Source: Incurvaria masculella (Eukaryota > Arthropoda > Insecta > Lepidoptera > Incurvariidae). Taken from it: a stretch of DNA of 64,000 bases. The translations under genes were made by a program, and so were the position numbers. This document shows, one piece after another, positions 1 through 12,400 of this stretch (positions are counted from its first letter, which is position 1; each line of letters begins with the position of its first letter). The stretch is from contig OX335650.1 in the NCBI GenBank assembly GCA_946894095.1, forward strand, positions 9,920,001 to 9,984,000, written 5' to 3'. The notes under the pieces were generated by a model, which saw nothing but the letters and a program-made list of their open reading frames with translations, was not told the DNA's origin and did no database searches.

Positions 1-489
1 TACAACATTATCGTGCACTCGCCGGCGATAACAAATCGAGGTGGTTAGCAGCAAGCAGACACTTACAAATTAAGTAAGTACGTTTCCACCTATCACCTGG
101 TATCTACCTTATAATTGGAATAGTATGTGTAAAGAGAAAGTATTTATAAACTTTATCCGCTGGACACCACACAGGAAAGTAAAACGAACCCAATGTTATC
201 GTGTTGGCTCCATGTTGGAATACTTGTGATTATAATCTACTCAAGTAGCCTGCGCGAACGTCACTCACCTGCTTAAAATCAATTTAAATTTGTATTGGAA
301 TCCAGCATAAGAACGACCCTCATTGGGCAACAAATAAATTGTCAACATTTAATTTTTGGCGGAAAATGGAAATGGATAACCACATTTAAGTTTACGCATT
401 TTTCACACACTGCACTTGAAAAAGTGTCTTATGTTACGCGCCAAGTTCCGAAGTTCAATGCCGTCTTATTCGATTTGGTTTTATTTTAA

Positions 490-840
490 ACTCTATTGAC
501 AAACCGCGCGCTGTCTGATTCGAGATCGCGCGAGGTATTCGCCGCGCGGACCGCGGTCCGACCGCTCTTCTCTCGCGACACTAGCGACTGAACCACCTCG
601 TCGCCGGCGTCTTGCCGCGACAGACGGCGAAATTGCCGGTTACACGATCAGTAAACATCTTATCGATAGCCAGAGTGGCCGATAAGATGCAACAAGCTGT
701 TGCCACCATCCCGTACTCGACGCAGTTGGCAACGCACGCGGGCGACGCGCGACGCTACGACGACATCGCTCGCCGTTGCGCGAAACCTACAAAAAAGCGT
801 ATCCTGTAGTTCTAGTTTTTCTCCTTGCTCTACATTTTTT
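490..840 (+). promoter_or_regulatory. GC-rich, promoter-like patch with a DRE-type motif
   Basis: CpG-rich sequence in AT-rich surroundings (CGCGCGGACCGCGGTCCG), followed by TATCGATA at 661-668, the insect DRE core promoter motif. A short open frame follows, with no sign that it is a gene. It could be the start region of gene A or of a gene on the other side; there is no direct evidence. Confidence 0.3.
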
Positions 841-3800
841 TACTTTTTGGACAAGGATGGCTAATACCAAATTGACCGTCAGAATTAGCCTAACACACTA
901 CATGGGAAGAGGACCTACAGCTTAACGTAGAATCCGAACCACGGCCAGCCTCAACGGTTGAAAATGGTCACCCATCCAAAACCCAACCGCGATCAGAGGT
1001 TCACCAAGCTTATCGAATCGCAGGGCGTCGCGCAACTGGGCTACCGAGGCCGAGAAATCTTAAGATTAATTTGAAAAAAAAAACATAAGGAAAAGCATTA
1101 CGCAGCAGGTTCTCCTTATGAACAAGTTAAGCGGAACAATAGATGTTGCAATAATAAACATTCCAAGGGTCCGACAGCGCCTACAGTCACTTTTAGAGAA
1201 AGAGGAATTCGGACAATACTGAAATCGGATGGGAGACGAGTATTTATTAAAGAATCGGTAAACTTCTTATTTTAATTGTCTATGCAATAAAGTTTCTAAT
1301 GTTTTCAGGAATTCAACTTATTTTCACAACCACCGAATAAATCCGTATGTACATAAAGGCATATATCAGGAAGCGGTTAAAGTAACAAACGAAATATAAG
1401 AATTGAAATGAAGGCCAAATAATAAATCCGGTGACCTAACGTGAATATAAAACCTATTCGCAAAAGCGATCGAAACATCGGAATTACATATATGTAAAAG
1501 TCGAGAACGATAAGCCACCAAAGAACCAACAGGCTAAAGAAACATTGTCAATGCCATTTTTATGACTCTATTTTATTTTACCACCGTTTACACACTGAAC
1601 ATTTCTTACAACGATAAGTAGTTTCCAGATATAGGAAACCAAAAATGTTGGCTCTATCTTTTGTTTAAGTTTTTTTTACATTACTATTTACCGCTGAGCT
1701 CCGCTCCGGATAATGTTGTTTCGGATAGATGTCGGACTGAACCTAACATTTTATGTTCTATGAGTTTCTATACAAGCTTTCATCCCCTTTTTCAACCCCC
1801 TTTTCGCCACAAAAGGTAGCATATGTCCTTTCCCAAGTTCCAGACTGTCTTTGTTCCAAATTTCATCAACATTGCGGTTTAGGCGTGAAAACGCAACAGA
1901 CAGACGGATATTTTTTATGCCCTGAGAGAAACCGGGTACATCAGCTAGTACCCAGCTTTTCTCGGGTCAATGTCATTTCGGACTGATGTAGGGGTGAACA
2001 TTATAAGTTTTTAATTCCCCATACAAACTTTCATCCCCGCTTTCACCCCCTTAGAGTATTTTTTTTTAATTTGCATTAACTTTTTCTTGTCTTAGGAAAG
2101 GATAAGTTCCTTTCCCGATGTCCAGACTCTCTCTATACGAAATTCCATCAGACCAAATTGGTTCAGCGGTTTAGGCGTGAAAACGTAACAGACAGACAGA
2201 GTTACTTTCGAATTTATAATATTGGTATGGATTAGTATGGATATGGATAGTGTGGATTGACCGGGACAACACATGGTAAATTAAACTGGATAAGTAGATA
2301 AAATATAGTCTTGTCATCTTTTCAATGCGGCATCAGTATGAGAGTGGGGATCAGCTACACACTTCACTCTGGCACAGGCCATACCCCCGTCTGGCATGAG
2401 TCTAGCGCGACAAGGCAGCGCGGGCGGCAGTGCCCGTGTCACGGCAGCACGTGGTGCCCTGAGCTAGTGCCACACATATTGGACCGGTTCTACGTGTGGG
2501 AGCGGTCAGGGCCTAGCGTGCCTCTGCACAAACCCGTTTAGCCACTAAGCACAAACTGCTAGGGAGCGGGACAGCGCTGAGGAGCTTCTTCAGTCATCTC
2601 TAACGTTGAGCACACTCGCATTGGAAGTGAAAACGACTGATTTTTTTTATGCAACTTGACATGATTGGTTTGCAGCACACCTACTGTCGTGATGTAGGGA
2701 TGTAGGCCCAACAAACCACATCGGAACTAGTTGCTAGTCCAGAACCTTTGTACTTTGTACCTATTGTACGGCTACATTGAACTTTATACAGCCCACATAA
2801 GTTGTAAGGTTGACGACGGATTTTACCAGAGAATACTTGCAAGACTATACATATTATTGTTTTATTGTTATTTAAGTAAGTTCTAATTCTAATCCATTTG
2901 CGCTGAGGGTGGCTGTTCCATCAAAAATTGTTTGGCAATAGCAATTAGATCTAAGTATGTATTTCATTACTGTGGACGGAAAACTCGTAAAGTTTCTTTG
3001 GGGATTCTTCTTTACAAAGTTGATCGAATCCGCAGATCATTAAATTTTTGACGTAACTTAGTGTACATAGTTTGACTACCAAAAAAGTTTAAATAAATGA
3101 CATGAAATGAACTGGTATATTTTCTTATTTATATGTGTTTCAGAACCGGCTCTCCTACTGCTCACTCACTTCTCCCCTAGAACCGCTCCTAATACAATCC
3201 TATCCTCATAGATTCAAGAGAAGCCACCTGCGTGAAACAAGAAGCGGACAACGCTGGAAGCTGCCCATCTATTTAACAATGCACGAATTATTAAAATTAT
3301 TATTTTTTTTTTTAAATTTCCTCTTATTTCCGACCATAAAAAATGAATATGAGCTACAGTATGCAGGCGTGAATCTAGGATACCGCTTGTCTCCATTGTA
3401 AAATAAGTAATGGTACTCACCTTCATATTTTTATTCAATCAATGTAACATAAATGTTCGCTTTTTTAATATTTAGAGGAACTTTAGAAACAACATGTTCG
3501 GACGATTTTTTATTTTTCTTCCTTTTTTTTCGAAGGCTTCGCGCACCAGGCCGGTTGGCCCTTTTGTCAATCACCCGTATGTCATCCATATTGCTGCCAG
3601 CGTCTTAAGGTGGCTTCAGACGGCGCGTGATATCACGACCTATGAGCAAGCACGCGCCTACGCGAGCCCGCGCGTTACCCGTTCTCACGGCGCGTAATAT
3701 CACGCGCCGCGCCGCCGCGCCCGAGCAAGCACGCGCCTAGGCGAGCCTGAAGCAGCACACCTGAAATGTCGTGTGAAACGAATTTCCACCTCCAGTCATG

Positions 3801-3888
3801 GAGAAACGTTTCTGAAGAAGAAGGTATCGCTGCTGCTTCAGTTATTTGAACTATTAGACTAAATTTTACGAATAAAAAATTTAACAAA

Positions 3889-4366
3889 AAAAATAACCGA
3901 CTTCAAAGAAAAAGCACTAAAAAGTTACAGAAATCGTAACTACAAAAATGGAAATTATTTTTTACTTTTTAGTGCTTTTTCTTTGAAGTCGGTTATTTTT
4001 TTTGTTAAATTTTTTTTATTTGTTTATTTTTAGTGAATCTGAAGTACACTTACTAATTTGTACACGTCCTTTCCAATAAAAAAAGAATCACCGAAATCGG
4101 TTGGCGTTATATTGAGTTATTCGTCCATTTGTCGCGCACATCTTAATACAAATTTAAGACTTTTATGATTTTCTCATGGATATCATTGTCAGAACTTAAC
4201 CAAATTAAAATGGGACCACTTGGGAAGTACTAGCTATCATTTTAAAAAATAATCATTAAAATCGGTTCACCCAGGCAAAAGTTATGAGGTAACAAACATA
4301 AAAAAAAAACAAAAAAAAACATACAGACGAATTGATAACCTCCTCCTTTTTTTGAAGTCGGTTAAA
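3889..4366 (+). mobile_element. Dispersed ~480-bp element ending TTTGAAGTCGGTT, copy 1
   Basis: Bounded by ACCGACTTCAAAG and TTTTTTTGAAGTCGGTT, with an inner hairpin (AAAGCACTAAAAAGT / ACTTTTTAGTGCTTT) and ATCACCGAAATCGGTTGGCG. No coding frame. It matches 59830-60260 over nearly its whole length. Class uncertain; non-autonomous. Confidence 0.8.
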
Positions 4367-4517
4367 AAAAAATTACAACAAGCATTATAAACAATTTAAA
4401 ACACATTATATGACAATGCATCTAATAACTGTAGTAACGGCATTTAATACATACGGTTCATCAGGGTTAGTAGCGTATTCAAGTTGGTGGGTAGAGCCGT
4501 TAAAATACACAAACAAA

Positions 4518-4868
4518 CCGGCCAAGTACGAGTCGGGCTCGCACACGAAGGGTTCCGTACCGTCGAACAAGATTTAACACAAAAAAAAACAGGTTTTTTG
4601 TATGGGGACCCCCTTTAATTCTTATTATTCTTAAATGTTACCTATTTTTTGTTATAGCGGCAAAAATAATACACACTCTGTGAAAATTTCAGCTGCCTAC
4701 CTATTACGGTTCATGAGATACAGCCCTGTGACAGACGGACGGACGGACGGACGGACGGACGGACGGACGGACGGACGGACGGACGGACGGACGGACGGAC
4801 GGACGGACGGACAGCGGAGGCTTAGTAATAGGGTTCCGTTTTCACCCTTTGGGTACGGAACCCTAAAA
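4518..4868 (+). mobile_element. Dispersed element bounded by GGGTTCCGTACC / GGTACGGAACCCT, with a (GGAC)n run
   Basis: Starts CCGGCCAAGTACGAGTCGG, holds the GGGTTCCGTACC end and a tetranucleotide run of about 19 GGAC units (4737-4812), and finishes TTTGGGTACGGAACCCTAAA. No coding frame. Other copies: 12326-12527, 22673-22955, 43874-44124 and, inverted, 56961-57232. Confidence 0.8.
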
Positions 4869-5727
4869 ATAACAAAAAAAGCAGAGAGAAGAAGCAGTTT
4901 ATTCTGTTTAAAAAAGGCGGTCTTTACTCTATGATCTGAAGTCAGTTCCGTTGAAATTGCGAAATGACAGTTTGGTAGCGAGAAAGCAGATTTTTAAATT
5001 TCAGTGATATGTATATTTTAAAACTTTCTGGACTCCTGAATCATGCATAAATAATATCAAATTAATTGGAAATAACATGGAAACAAAAAAAAATCCCCTC
5101 CTGACCTCAAAGACTTCAGGTAAATTTTTGGTACATCGATAATTACGAGCCCTGTCTTCGAGCCATGGAGGTGAAGAATGTAATTTCTTCACCTCCATTC
5201 TTCGAGCAGAACAAATCAATTCCTAGATTACTTATTCAATGCCAACATCGACATTAGCTACTTTATCTGGTTGAGTTGATGCCTTAGGACTGATTTTTAT
5301 AGTATTATTATAAAATAAGTCAAAGACTTATTCAGTGGATTTATTTCCATCCATCCGTAATAGTAAATACACATTTGTATTAGTTTAAAATTACAGTCAG
5401 ATAATTGTGAGAAGATATAATTTTCCGCTAAGTCTATCGGTCTATTGTAAAAACGTACATTTCTACTATCAGACTGTTAACTCTAATCCAATGCAATTAT
5501 AACTTAATACACAAATAGGCAGGTAGGTAATGAAAATCTATGATACTCAGGTGAAGGTTTTCCGTCCACGTGCTTCCACGAGCGCCAGTCAAGTCCTTCC
5601 CCGCTCGGTCCCCTCTCCCGTTCTCTCCTTCCCTCGCCGTCTCGCTTGCTCCTCCCCTTCCACCACGTGTCATGCATGCGCAGCAGCATCAGTGGATTGA
5701 TGTTTGTTGCCAGGCGATTACAAGACC

Positions 5728-5963
5728 ATGTCAGTCAGTCAGTGTGTTTGCGTCCACTGCTGGACATACGCCTCTCCAATCCTTCTCCAGTCCTCCCGGC
5801 CCTCAGCGGTACGGAACCACTGCTTTCCGCCGACGCACTTGATGTCCTCTTCCCACCTGGCGGGTGGTCTTCCCACACTCCGTTTGCCTGTCCACGGCCG
5901 CCAGTGTAGGACACGGTTACTCCAACGGTCGTCGTCTCTTCGGCTGACGTGATCAGACCATAA
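5728..5963 (-). mobile_element. LINE reverse transcriptase C-terminal fragment
   Basis: The minus strand reads WSDHVSRRDDDRWSNRVLHW, then KRSVGRPPARWEEDIK and DWRRIGEAYVQQWTQTH-stop. This is the usual C-terminal pattern of insect non-LTR retrotransposon polyproteins (KR..GRP..RW..DI, then W....EAYVQQW). It is open but cut off upstream. Confidence 0.85.
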
Positions 5964-5975
5964 AGATTTAAAAAC

Positions 5976-6190
5976 TACTTAGCTGATCCATCAAACAGTT
6001 GCAATACTCCAGGCAGGACCGTGTCTTCGCCTTGTAGAGAAGTAGTTTTTCGTCCTGCGTGAAATACTGGCGGTATCGAGGACTTGGCTCTATCCTTTGG
6101 CGCCTGAAGTTCAGGCCATGCGTCAGGTTGGCACCAAGAGTCCCAGTGCGGTCTTCATCAAACTGAGTTGTACGGACGCTAACGACCAAA
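5976..6190 (-). mobile_element. LINE reverse transcriptase fragment (palm/thumb)
   Basis: The minus strand encodes RYRQYFTQDEKLLLYKAKTR, then SCLEYCNCL, matching the LYKA..R...EYC..LW segment of jockey-like reverse transcriptases. The Trp after EYCNCL is replaced. Probably a different insertion from the neighbouring C-terminal piece. Confidence 0.75.
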
Positions 6191-6493
6191 CGTGAACACT
6201 GGAAAGAGAAAATATTCCAAAATTCCTTTTATTCTATGGAAGCTGCATTGAACGGTGTCCGCTTAGTAATAAATATTCATGGCTCTATCTTGCTCACAAT
6301 AAACGTGACAAAGATTCTGAAGACCGCATTGAAAAAAAAAATGTCAGGGTATTTTTGAGCGTAACTGGTGTACCTGGCTAGCACCCTAAATGCCACCCAG
6401 ATTGAGCCACTAATCTGAAGTTAATTAGCTAATTTATTTATTCATTTCTTTAATGAGCTGCTCACCACAATTTATTTCCCTTCTGCTTATCAG

Positions 6494-9400
6494 TGACAGC
6501 GACAGCGGCGTCGGCCACATCGATGCTTTCGAAGGTACCGAGCCGTCAATCGACGCCAACAGACATGCGCGGGCGCAGGCGTGGGGTCTATCCCTCCCCC
6601 GCGTCGCCGCTCGCCACCCGCGCTCCCGGCGACACCGTCGCCACGAACTCCACCGTGTCGCTGGACAAGCCGACCTTGCTGGTCAGCCCGCCGGCCGGAG
6701 GGCTCGGACGCTCCAAGGTCTCTGAGGCTTATCTTGTGAGGTTGTCAGTCACTTTTACCAAGGAATCGTCTTAATACAAACTAAATTCAACCGTTCTAAT
6801 AGAATTTTATCTATGTATGTTGACTTTTAGGGTCCCATCGCAAAAAAGCAAAAAAATGGGACCATTTTGGTATCTGTCCGTCAGCCGCATTGTTCTCCTA
6901 GTAGTTTGTAAATTGTGAAAAAAAAGTAGTAATATACTTTTCATAAGCTAAACTTATGTAGTTGTGCACGAACTAATTACTTTTATTCAAAACTTCATAG
7001 TTTTTGCGCAAATGTTGGGCTAATTTATTTCTTTCGCACTCTGTCTCGTAGTAATATTATGAACATGACCCATGTCCAGCAGTGATGGAACACGTTCACG
7101 CGTGAACTGGTTTTTTTTTTCGTTTACCTTTTAGGAATGTAATTTAGCTGTTATACTCTAGGAATAGAATAAAATAAAACCAAAACTAGTGTCTTTTTAG
7201 CCTTATTTGACAATTACTGCCGCTTTAATACTCTTTTGATCTTATTAAGTATTAAGAATGCTTTATTTAAAGATACATAGTTTCGCACTTACATATTTTA
7301 CAATTAATGCCGCTTTCATACTCTACCAAACGTATTTAGTTATAAGAAAAATATATTTCCAAATAAACATAGTTTCGCACTTACATATTTGACAATTAAT
7401 GCCGCTTTTATACTCTGCCAAACGTATTTAGTTATAAGAAAAATACATTTCCAAATAAACATAGTTTCGCACTTACATATTGGACAATTAATGCCGCTTT
7501 CTTACTCTACCAATCTGGAACAACGTGCCACCAGCAAGTACGGAAGATGACCTACTGTTTTACATTGATTCCGAACCATCAAGTGATCCGCATTTTCAAA
7601 TAAAATGCACATTACAATCTCGAATTAGATAGATCATTGCGCATCTGATCTGGGATTTGAACCCAAAAGGCCACAAGCTCTGACCCCCTGTCTATTGTTG
7701 CTACAACATTATGACGTTGTGCGTAATATGGGCGAATATATGTACAAGTATTTGGTAGTAAAAAAAATATGTAATATAGTTTGAGCTTTGAAAAAACCCT
7801 CTTCTAATTGGTTTTTCAGATCCCAATGAGCAGGCTAATGAGTCCTACTCGAAAGTCATCAGTGATAAAGGTACTTCTACTGAATCAAAATATGGATACG
7901 TCAGGTCTTGAAAACGATTATAGCCACAAATTGGCGCGCTGCTGCTAGAAAAAATATTATTGTTTTTGTTACCACGGTTGCCCGATTTATATGTATGTAA
8001 ATCAAGTGTAAACATCTAGGCACACTTCCTTCTGAGTTAGAGGCCATTACGACCAACCGGAACAAAGACGAACACCTAAGAATAGAAACGATCATTATGA
8101 ATAAATAAGTACGGTAAACTTTATTTGGAGAAAATTTAAAACTGTTATTGAAGAAGGCAACCTATTAGGTCGGATGGAAACAACGATGGGAATGTGTTGC
8201 AAATAAATAAAATAAATTGAGAGAATACTCATTTTGTTTAAAAGCAGACCCCAAAAAAGTGACGCAACAATTCCTAATTTATATATCTGATTTAATTAAT
8301 TGCGTGTTAATCTTGCTGACGAAGTAAACATAGGCATTCTGATTTTTCCACTCGTAGGCGGCGGCGTGGTAAACATGAATGAGATCTCTTCTAGAATTAT
8401 TAATTAATTTTATTGTTTAAATCAAAATGTCTGCCTGGTGGCCCCATATTAAAGACCCCGGAAATATGACGATATCTACATAAATACAGTGATCTTTACT
8501 GTATTGCAGTTGGCATTTGAACTAAAGTTTATCTTTTACCTCGTCCTTTTACACCAAATAATTCTTTGACGCTTGTGAATGTCACTGACCTCCCACTAAA
8601 CGGTTGGACTGATTTTGATTGAATTTTGGTGTGTTCGGGTGGGCCTCTGGATGGTTTAGATTATAATCAATTGACCCGGTAAGTGGCGTTGTTGTCGAGC
8701 TATCGAGCCGAGCGGAGCCGGAACTCTCCTCTTTAGCAAGTATGTTAGATGTTTGAGGCTTACTTATATCTAGGTAATTTAATTTGTTAACGGTAGGGCT
8801 GGTCCATTAAGACGAGCTCCGTGACGAACTCTATGTGGGAGACAACGGGACCGGCAGCGAGACCGGCGTCGGCGGCAAGGAAGCGCTCTGTTGCCCCCGT
8901 CAGTGCGGACTTCGCTGACGCTCTACTGCTGCAGAATGTTCCCAGTGACAGCGTCAAGTTGGGAGACGAAGGTATATGCCAAATTATCCTCGCGTAGCGT
9001 CCGTTTATTGCTGTAATCTGTGGTCTTACTCTTTTGTAATGTAACTGGACGTTGATGGCTCCACACCCACCGTCTTGATATGAGCCCCAACACATCGGGT
9101 TACTGTAGAAATGGTGTACGTCACCACTTTCCCTATACGAGCACGGCTTTGCCGCTTTGATTATCTTTTCAGCCAATGCGATGGGACTAACCTTGGCGGG
9201 TTTCTTTGGCGGATCCTCGGAAATCTTATCGCCTACTAGGAGAAGGGGACCTACTGCTTTACATTAAATTAACAAAAGTTTGAAAAATACAAATCAAAGA
9301 TAAAACAAAGTTAGACATAAAATGACGTAATAAATAATATTCGAAATAAAAAAAAGTCAATATGAAACATGACCTCTGGCATAAGAAACAGGGGCCTACG

Positions 9401-12400
9401 CTTGTCCATTGATGGGCGGATGGTCTCTCTCTCTGTTCTATTGCCTTTACTGTGGAGAATGCACGGAGCCGCATAACACTGCCCCTTCGTCCACTTTCTA
9501 CCTTCGTTCAACGCGGAACAGGCAGGGAATGCACCCATTCATAATCAGACGACTCATTCACAGTCTAGTTGAGGGGTCGGGACTCCTCGGGGTCGTCGTC
9601 AAAACGGATGGCTTGTCCCATATTTTTATCTCATTCCTTAGGTGGTCAAGAGCAAATTAACTAGCATATAGTCGAGGAGAAAAATCAGGCTATAGGCACG
9701 TGCTATAAACCGCATCATAATCGGGTAAGCTGTTCTCAAGTTATGTGTGTGGGTGGACTGATGGTCTCTCTCTGTGATCTATCGTCTTTCCCATGGAGAT
9801 CTGCATAACGCTGTCCCTACGTCCCCGTCTCCAGACAGAAATGCAGTTAAACTCCAGCCGTTAAATTTTGTTCAACTTTCATAGATTAGAAATCTCTGCT
9901 AAACAATTTACCAGTCAGCAAACAAGAGTTGTTACATTTTTTAAAAGGAACTTGATCGCAGTTCGGTAATATTGTACCTAATTGCAATTGGAAACGTATA
10001 CAAATTGTTACCCATCGAGCTTAAAGCTCTTTTGATTTCCGTGGATGCGTAAAACTATAACGGACGATATATTTGCGGGCTGAGAAACGTTAAATGAAAC
10101 GAATCGTGAGCTTTGCCTTCCACCGTCCGATTGAGTAATATTTTATTTGTATTTTATAAGTGGACTCACTGATAAGGAAACACCTAATCGCCTGCAAGCA
10201 GGCAATATTCAATCGACGCCTATGTCGAATGTGTGCACATTACATTTGTGTGCGCACGACAAACTAACTCCTCAGATAAGGTGTTCCTGTCGGCTGCCGG
10301 CGCTATAGACTTAGGCGAGGGAGACCGAAGGTGACGTGCGAAGACGTAAATTTTTTTTTATGTGACCTGACATGGATGTCTAATACCACACAACTACCGT
10401 TATGATACGCACGGCTACATTGAACTGGATGGAAAACACGGACAATTTTTCATTGCCGCTTCGACCATCTTTTCATCCAATCTAACCTACAACCTAGTAG
10501 GAGAAGGGGACCTACAGTTTTACATGGATTCCAAACCATGGAGCAGCTCGCATTCGTGACGAAATGGACTTATCGAACTCGGAAAGAGAAAGACAGTGGT
10601 GCATGTCGGAATTGAACCCAGGCCTCTGGTACGCTAGGCCAGTCCCCGCGCCACTAGGCTACGAACCGCTAAAAATGAAGAATGAAATGAAAATGGCTAT
10701 GAGACATGGTGTCATCTTTGAGAAGCAATATTCAATCAACACTTGTGTCGAATGATTTGATTATAGATATGGAGTTCCCGCTGCCCGCGCCGTATCCGAA
10801 CTCGCTGGCGTCGACTGTGTCTGCGAGCAGACCCCCGTCGAGGGCGACGTGCGGAGACGTCACCCCCGCAGCAAGGAAGATGGCGCACTTGTTAGCCTCG
10901 AGAAAGAGGGAATTTATGAAGACCAAACGAAACCTGGAGGCGCAGCAAGTATGAACATACACATTTTCAGAAGTAGAGCTTGGTTGGCCTAAGGAAGCCT
11001 GGGGTCTGTCACGTTGTATTTGTTTGTTTTTGTATGAATAGGTTTGGATTATGTTTAAAGTCAGGTCTTCTTATCACTATGTAGTTATTAAACTGGTGGT
11101 GGTACCAACCCTATCCGATTCGTAAAAAATCGGATTAAATTGTTTTGAAGCGGCAATTAAAACAAGCCTGGAATAAGTAGGGAGAGTTATGACATTTGAC
11201 GGCTTCAAGTCTGTTGAATTGTGTGTCGACGAGTATCTTTCCTCATTCCTATATTCTGGGGGCCTTCGAAAGTCGATGCTAAGCGAACGATTCTAGCAAA
11301 CTGAATAGCGCTACAATAGCCCGAAAATCTGCTGTTATGGTGCCTCGCTGAGCGTAATATCGCTAGATGATTCGGATTTTTCGGAATCTTTAAAACAAAA
11401 TTTCGCTATTTCTCAAACTCACTTCTCTGTCGCACCGCCAGGATATGGAACTGTCTAGCGGCGGATGCCTTTCCTCATGCCTATAACCTGGGAGTCTTCA
11501 AGCGTAATTTTAACAAGCTCGATAGCTCAGTCATTGTCCGCAAATCCGCTGGCATGGTGCCTCGCTGAGCGTGGTTTCGCGAGGCTCAGCACAGCCACCA
11601 TACCGGTTTTTTATTAAAAAAAGGAAAAAGTAATCAACATAACGTTTTAGTTTAAAATCATTTAGTATTTCAAAATCAATACCAAATAGATATACATTAT
11701 AGTCAAGTGCCTTACTTTCGTGGACGTTTTATCGCCTCGCTCTCATTTCATTATCTGTAAAATGTATCAAGATAGTTTTATCATTAATCCTTTAAAGGAC
11801 GATTGTGAGACTTCATGAAATATAAAAAAAAAATATTACGCCCCAAAGAAAAAATAGCTAGACATAAATGGCTAATACCACAGAGTATTAGCCCAAGCAC
11901 ATCACATTCCCGAAAGTATTCGTTTTTTTGGCATTTCTGAGCACCTTTGGTCCTCAGCACAGCTTTTCATGTTTTTCATGAAAAAAAAGCAGTGCCGGTA
12001 CAGTAAGGTTCTGGCGACAAAATGCTTCAACATTTTTTTAGAGAAAATGCCACCAAATGCCAGTCCAAAAGGAGTCTGAGCGGAGCTGGATACCTCAGCT
12101 AATGTCGGCATAAATAAATGTCGTGGTCAGTGAGTCGAAAAGGGGTCTCATTCATTTACTTTTAGAATGTCATGCACATTTATTTTTAACTGACATCAAA
12201 AAAAGGAGGAGGTTCTCAATTCGTCGGAATTCTTTTTTTGTTTATGTATGTTCACCGATTACTCAAAGACCCCTGGAGCGATTTGGAAAATTATTTTTTT
12301 GTTTCGATTTCGTGTTATATTCAAAACCGGTCAAGTGCTATTCAGACTCGCACACGAAGGGTGCCCCTTATATTTTTAAATTTTACCTATTTGTTGGTAT

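Larger units (their letters stand above)
1..6493. other. Upstream region of gene A, repeat-rich
   Basis: No gene is supported here. The stretch holds a GC-rich patch near 0.5-0.8 kb, RTE-like tails near 1.7-2.2 kb (TCGGGTCAATGTCATTTCGG), a GC-rich block at 3.6-3.75 kb in which GAGCAAGCACGCGCCTA occurs twice, dispersed elements at 3.9-4.9 kb and LINE pieces at 5.7-6.2 kb. The missing 37-nt first exon of gene A could be here or further upstream. I did not find a matching ATG plus donor. Confidence 0.5.

Noticed and set aside
612..809. 65-residue frame in the GC-rich patch
   Set aside because: No family match or splice context; it does not provide the 37-nt, phase-1 first exon expected for gene A.
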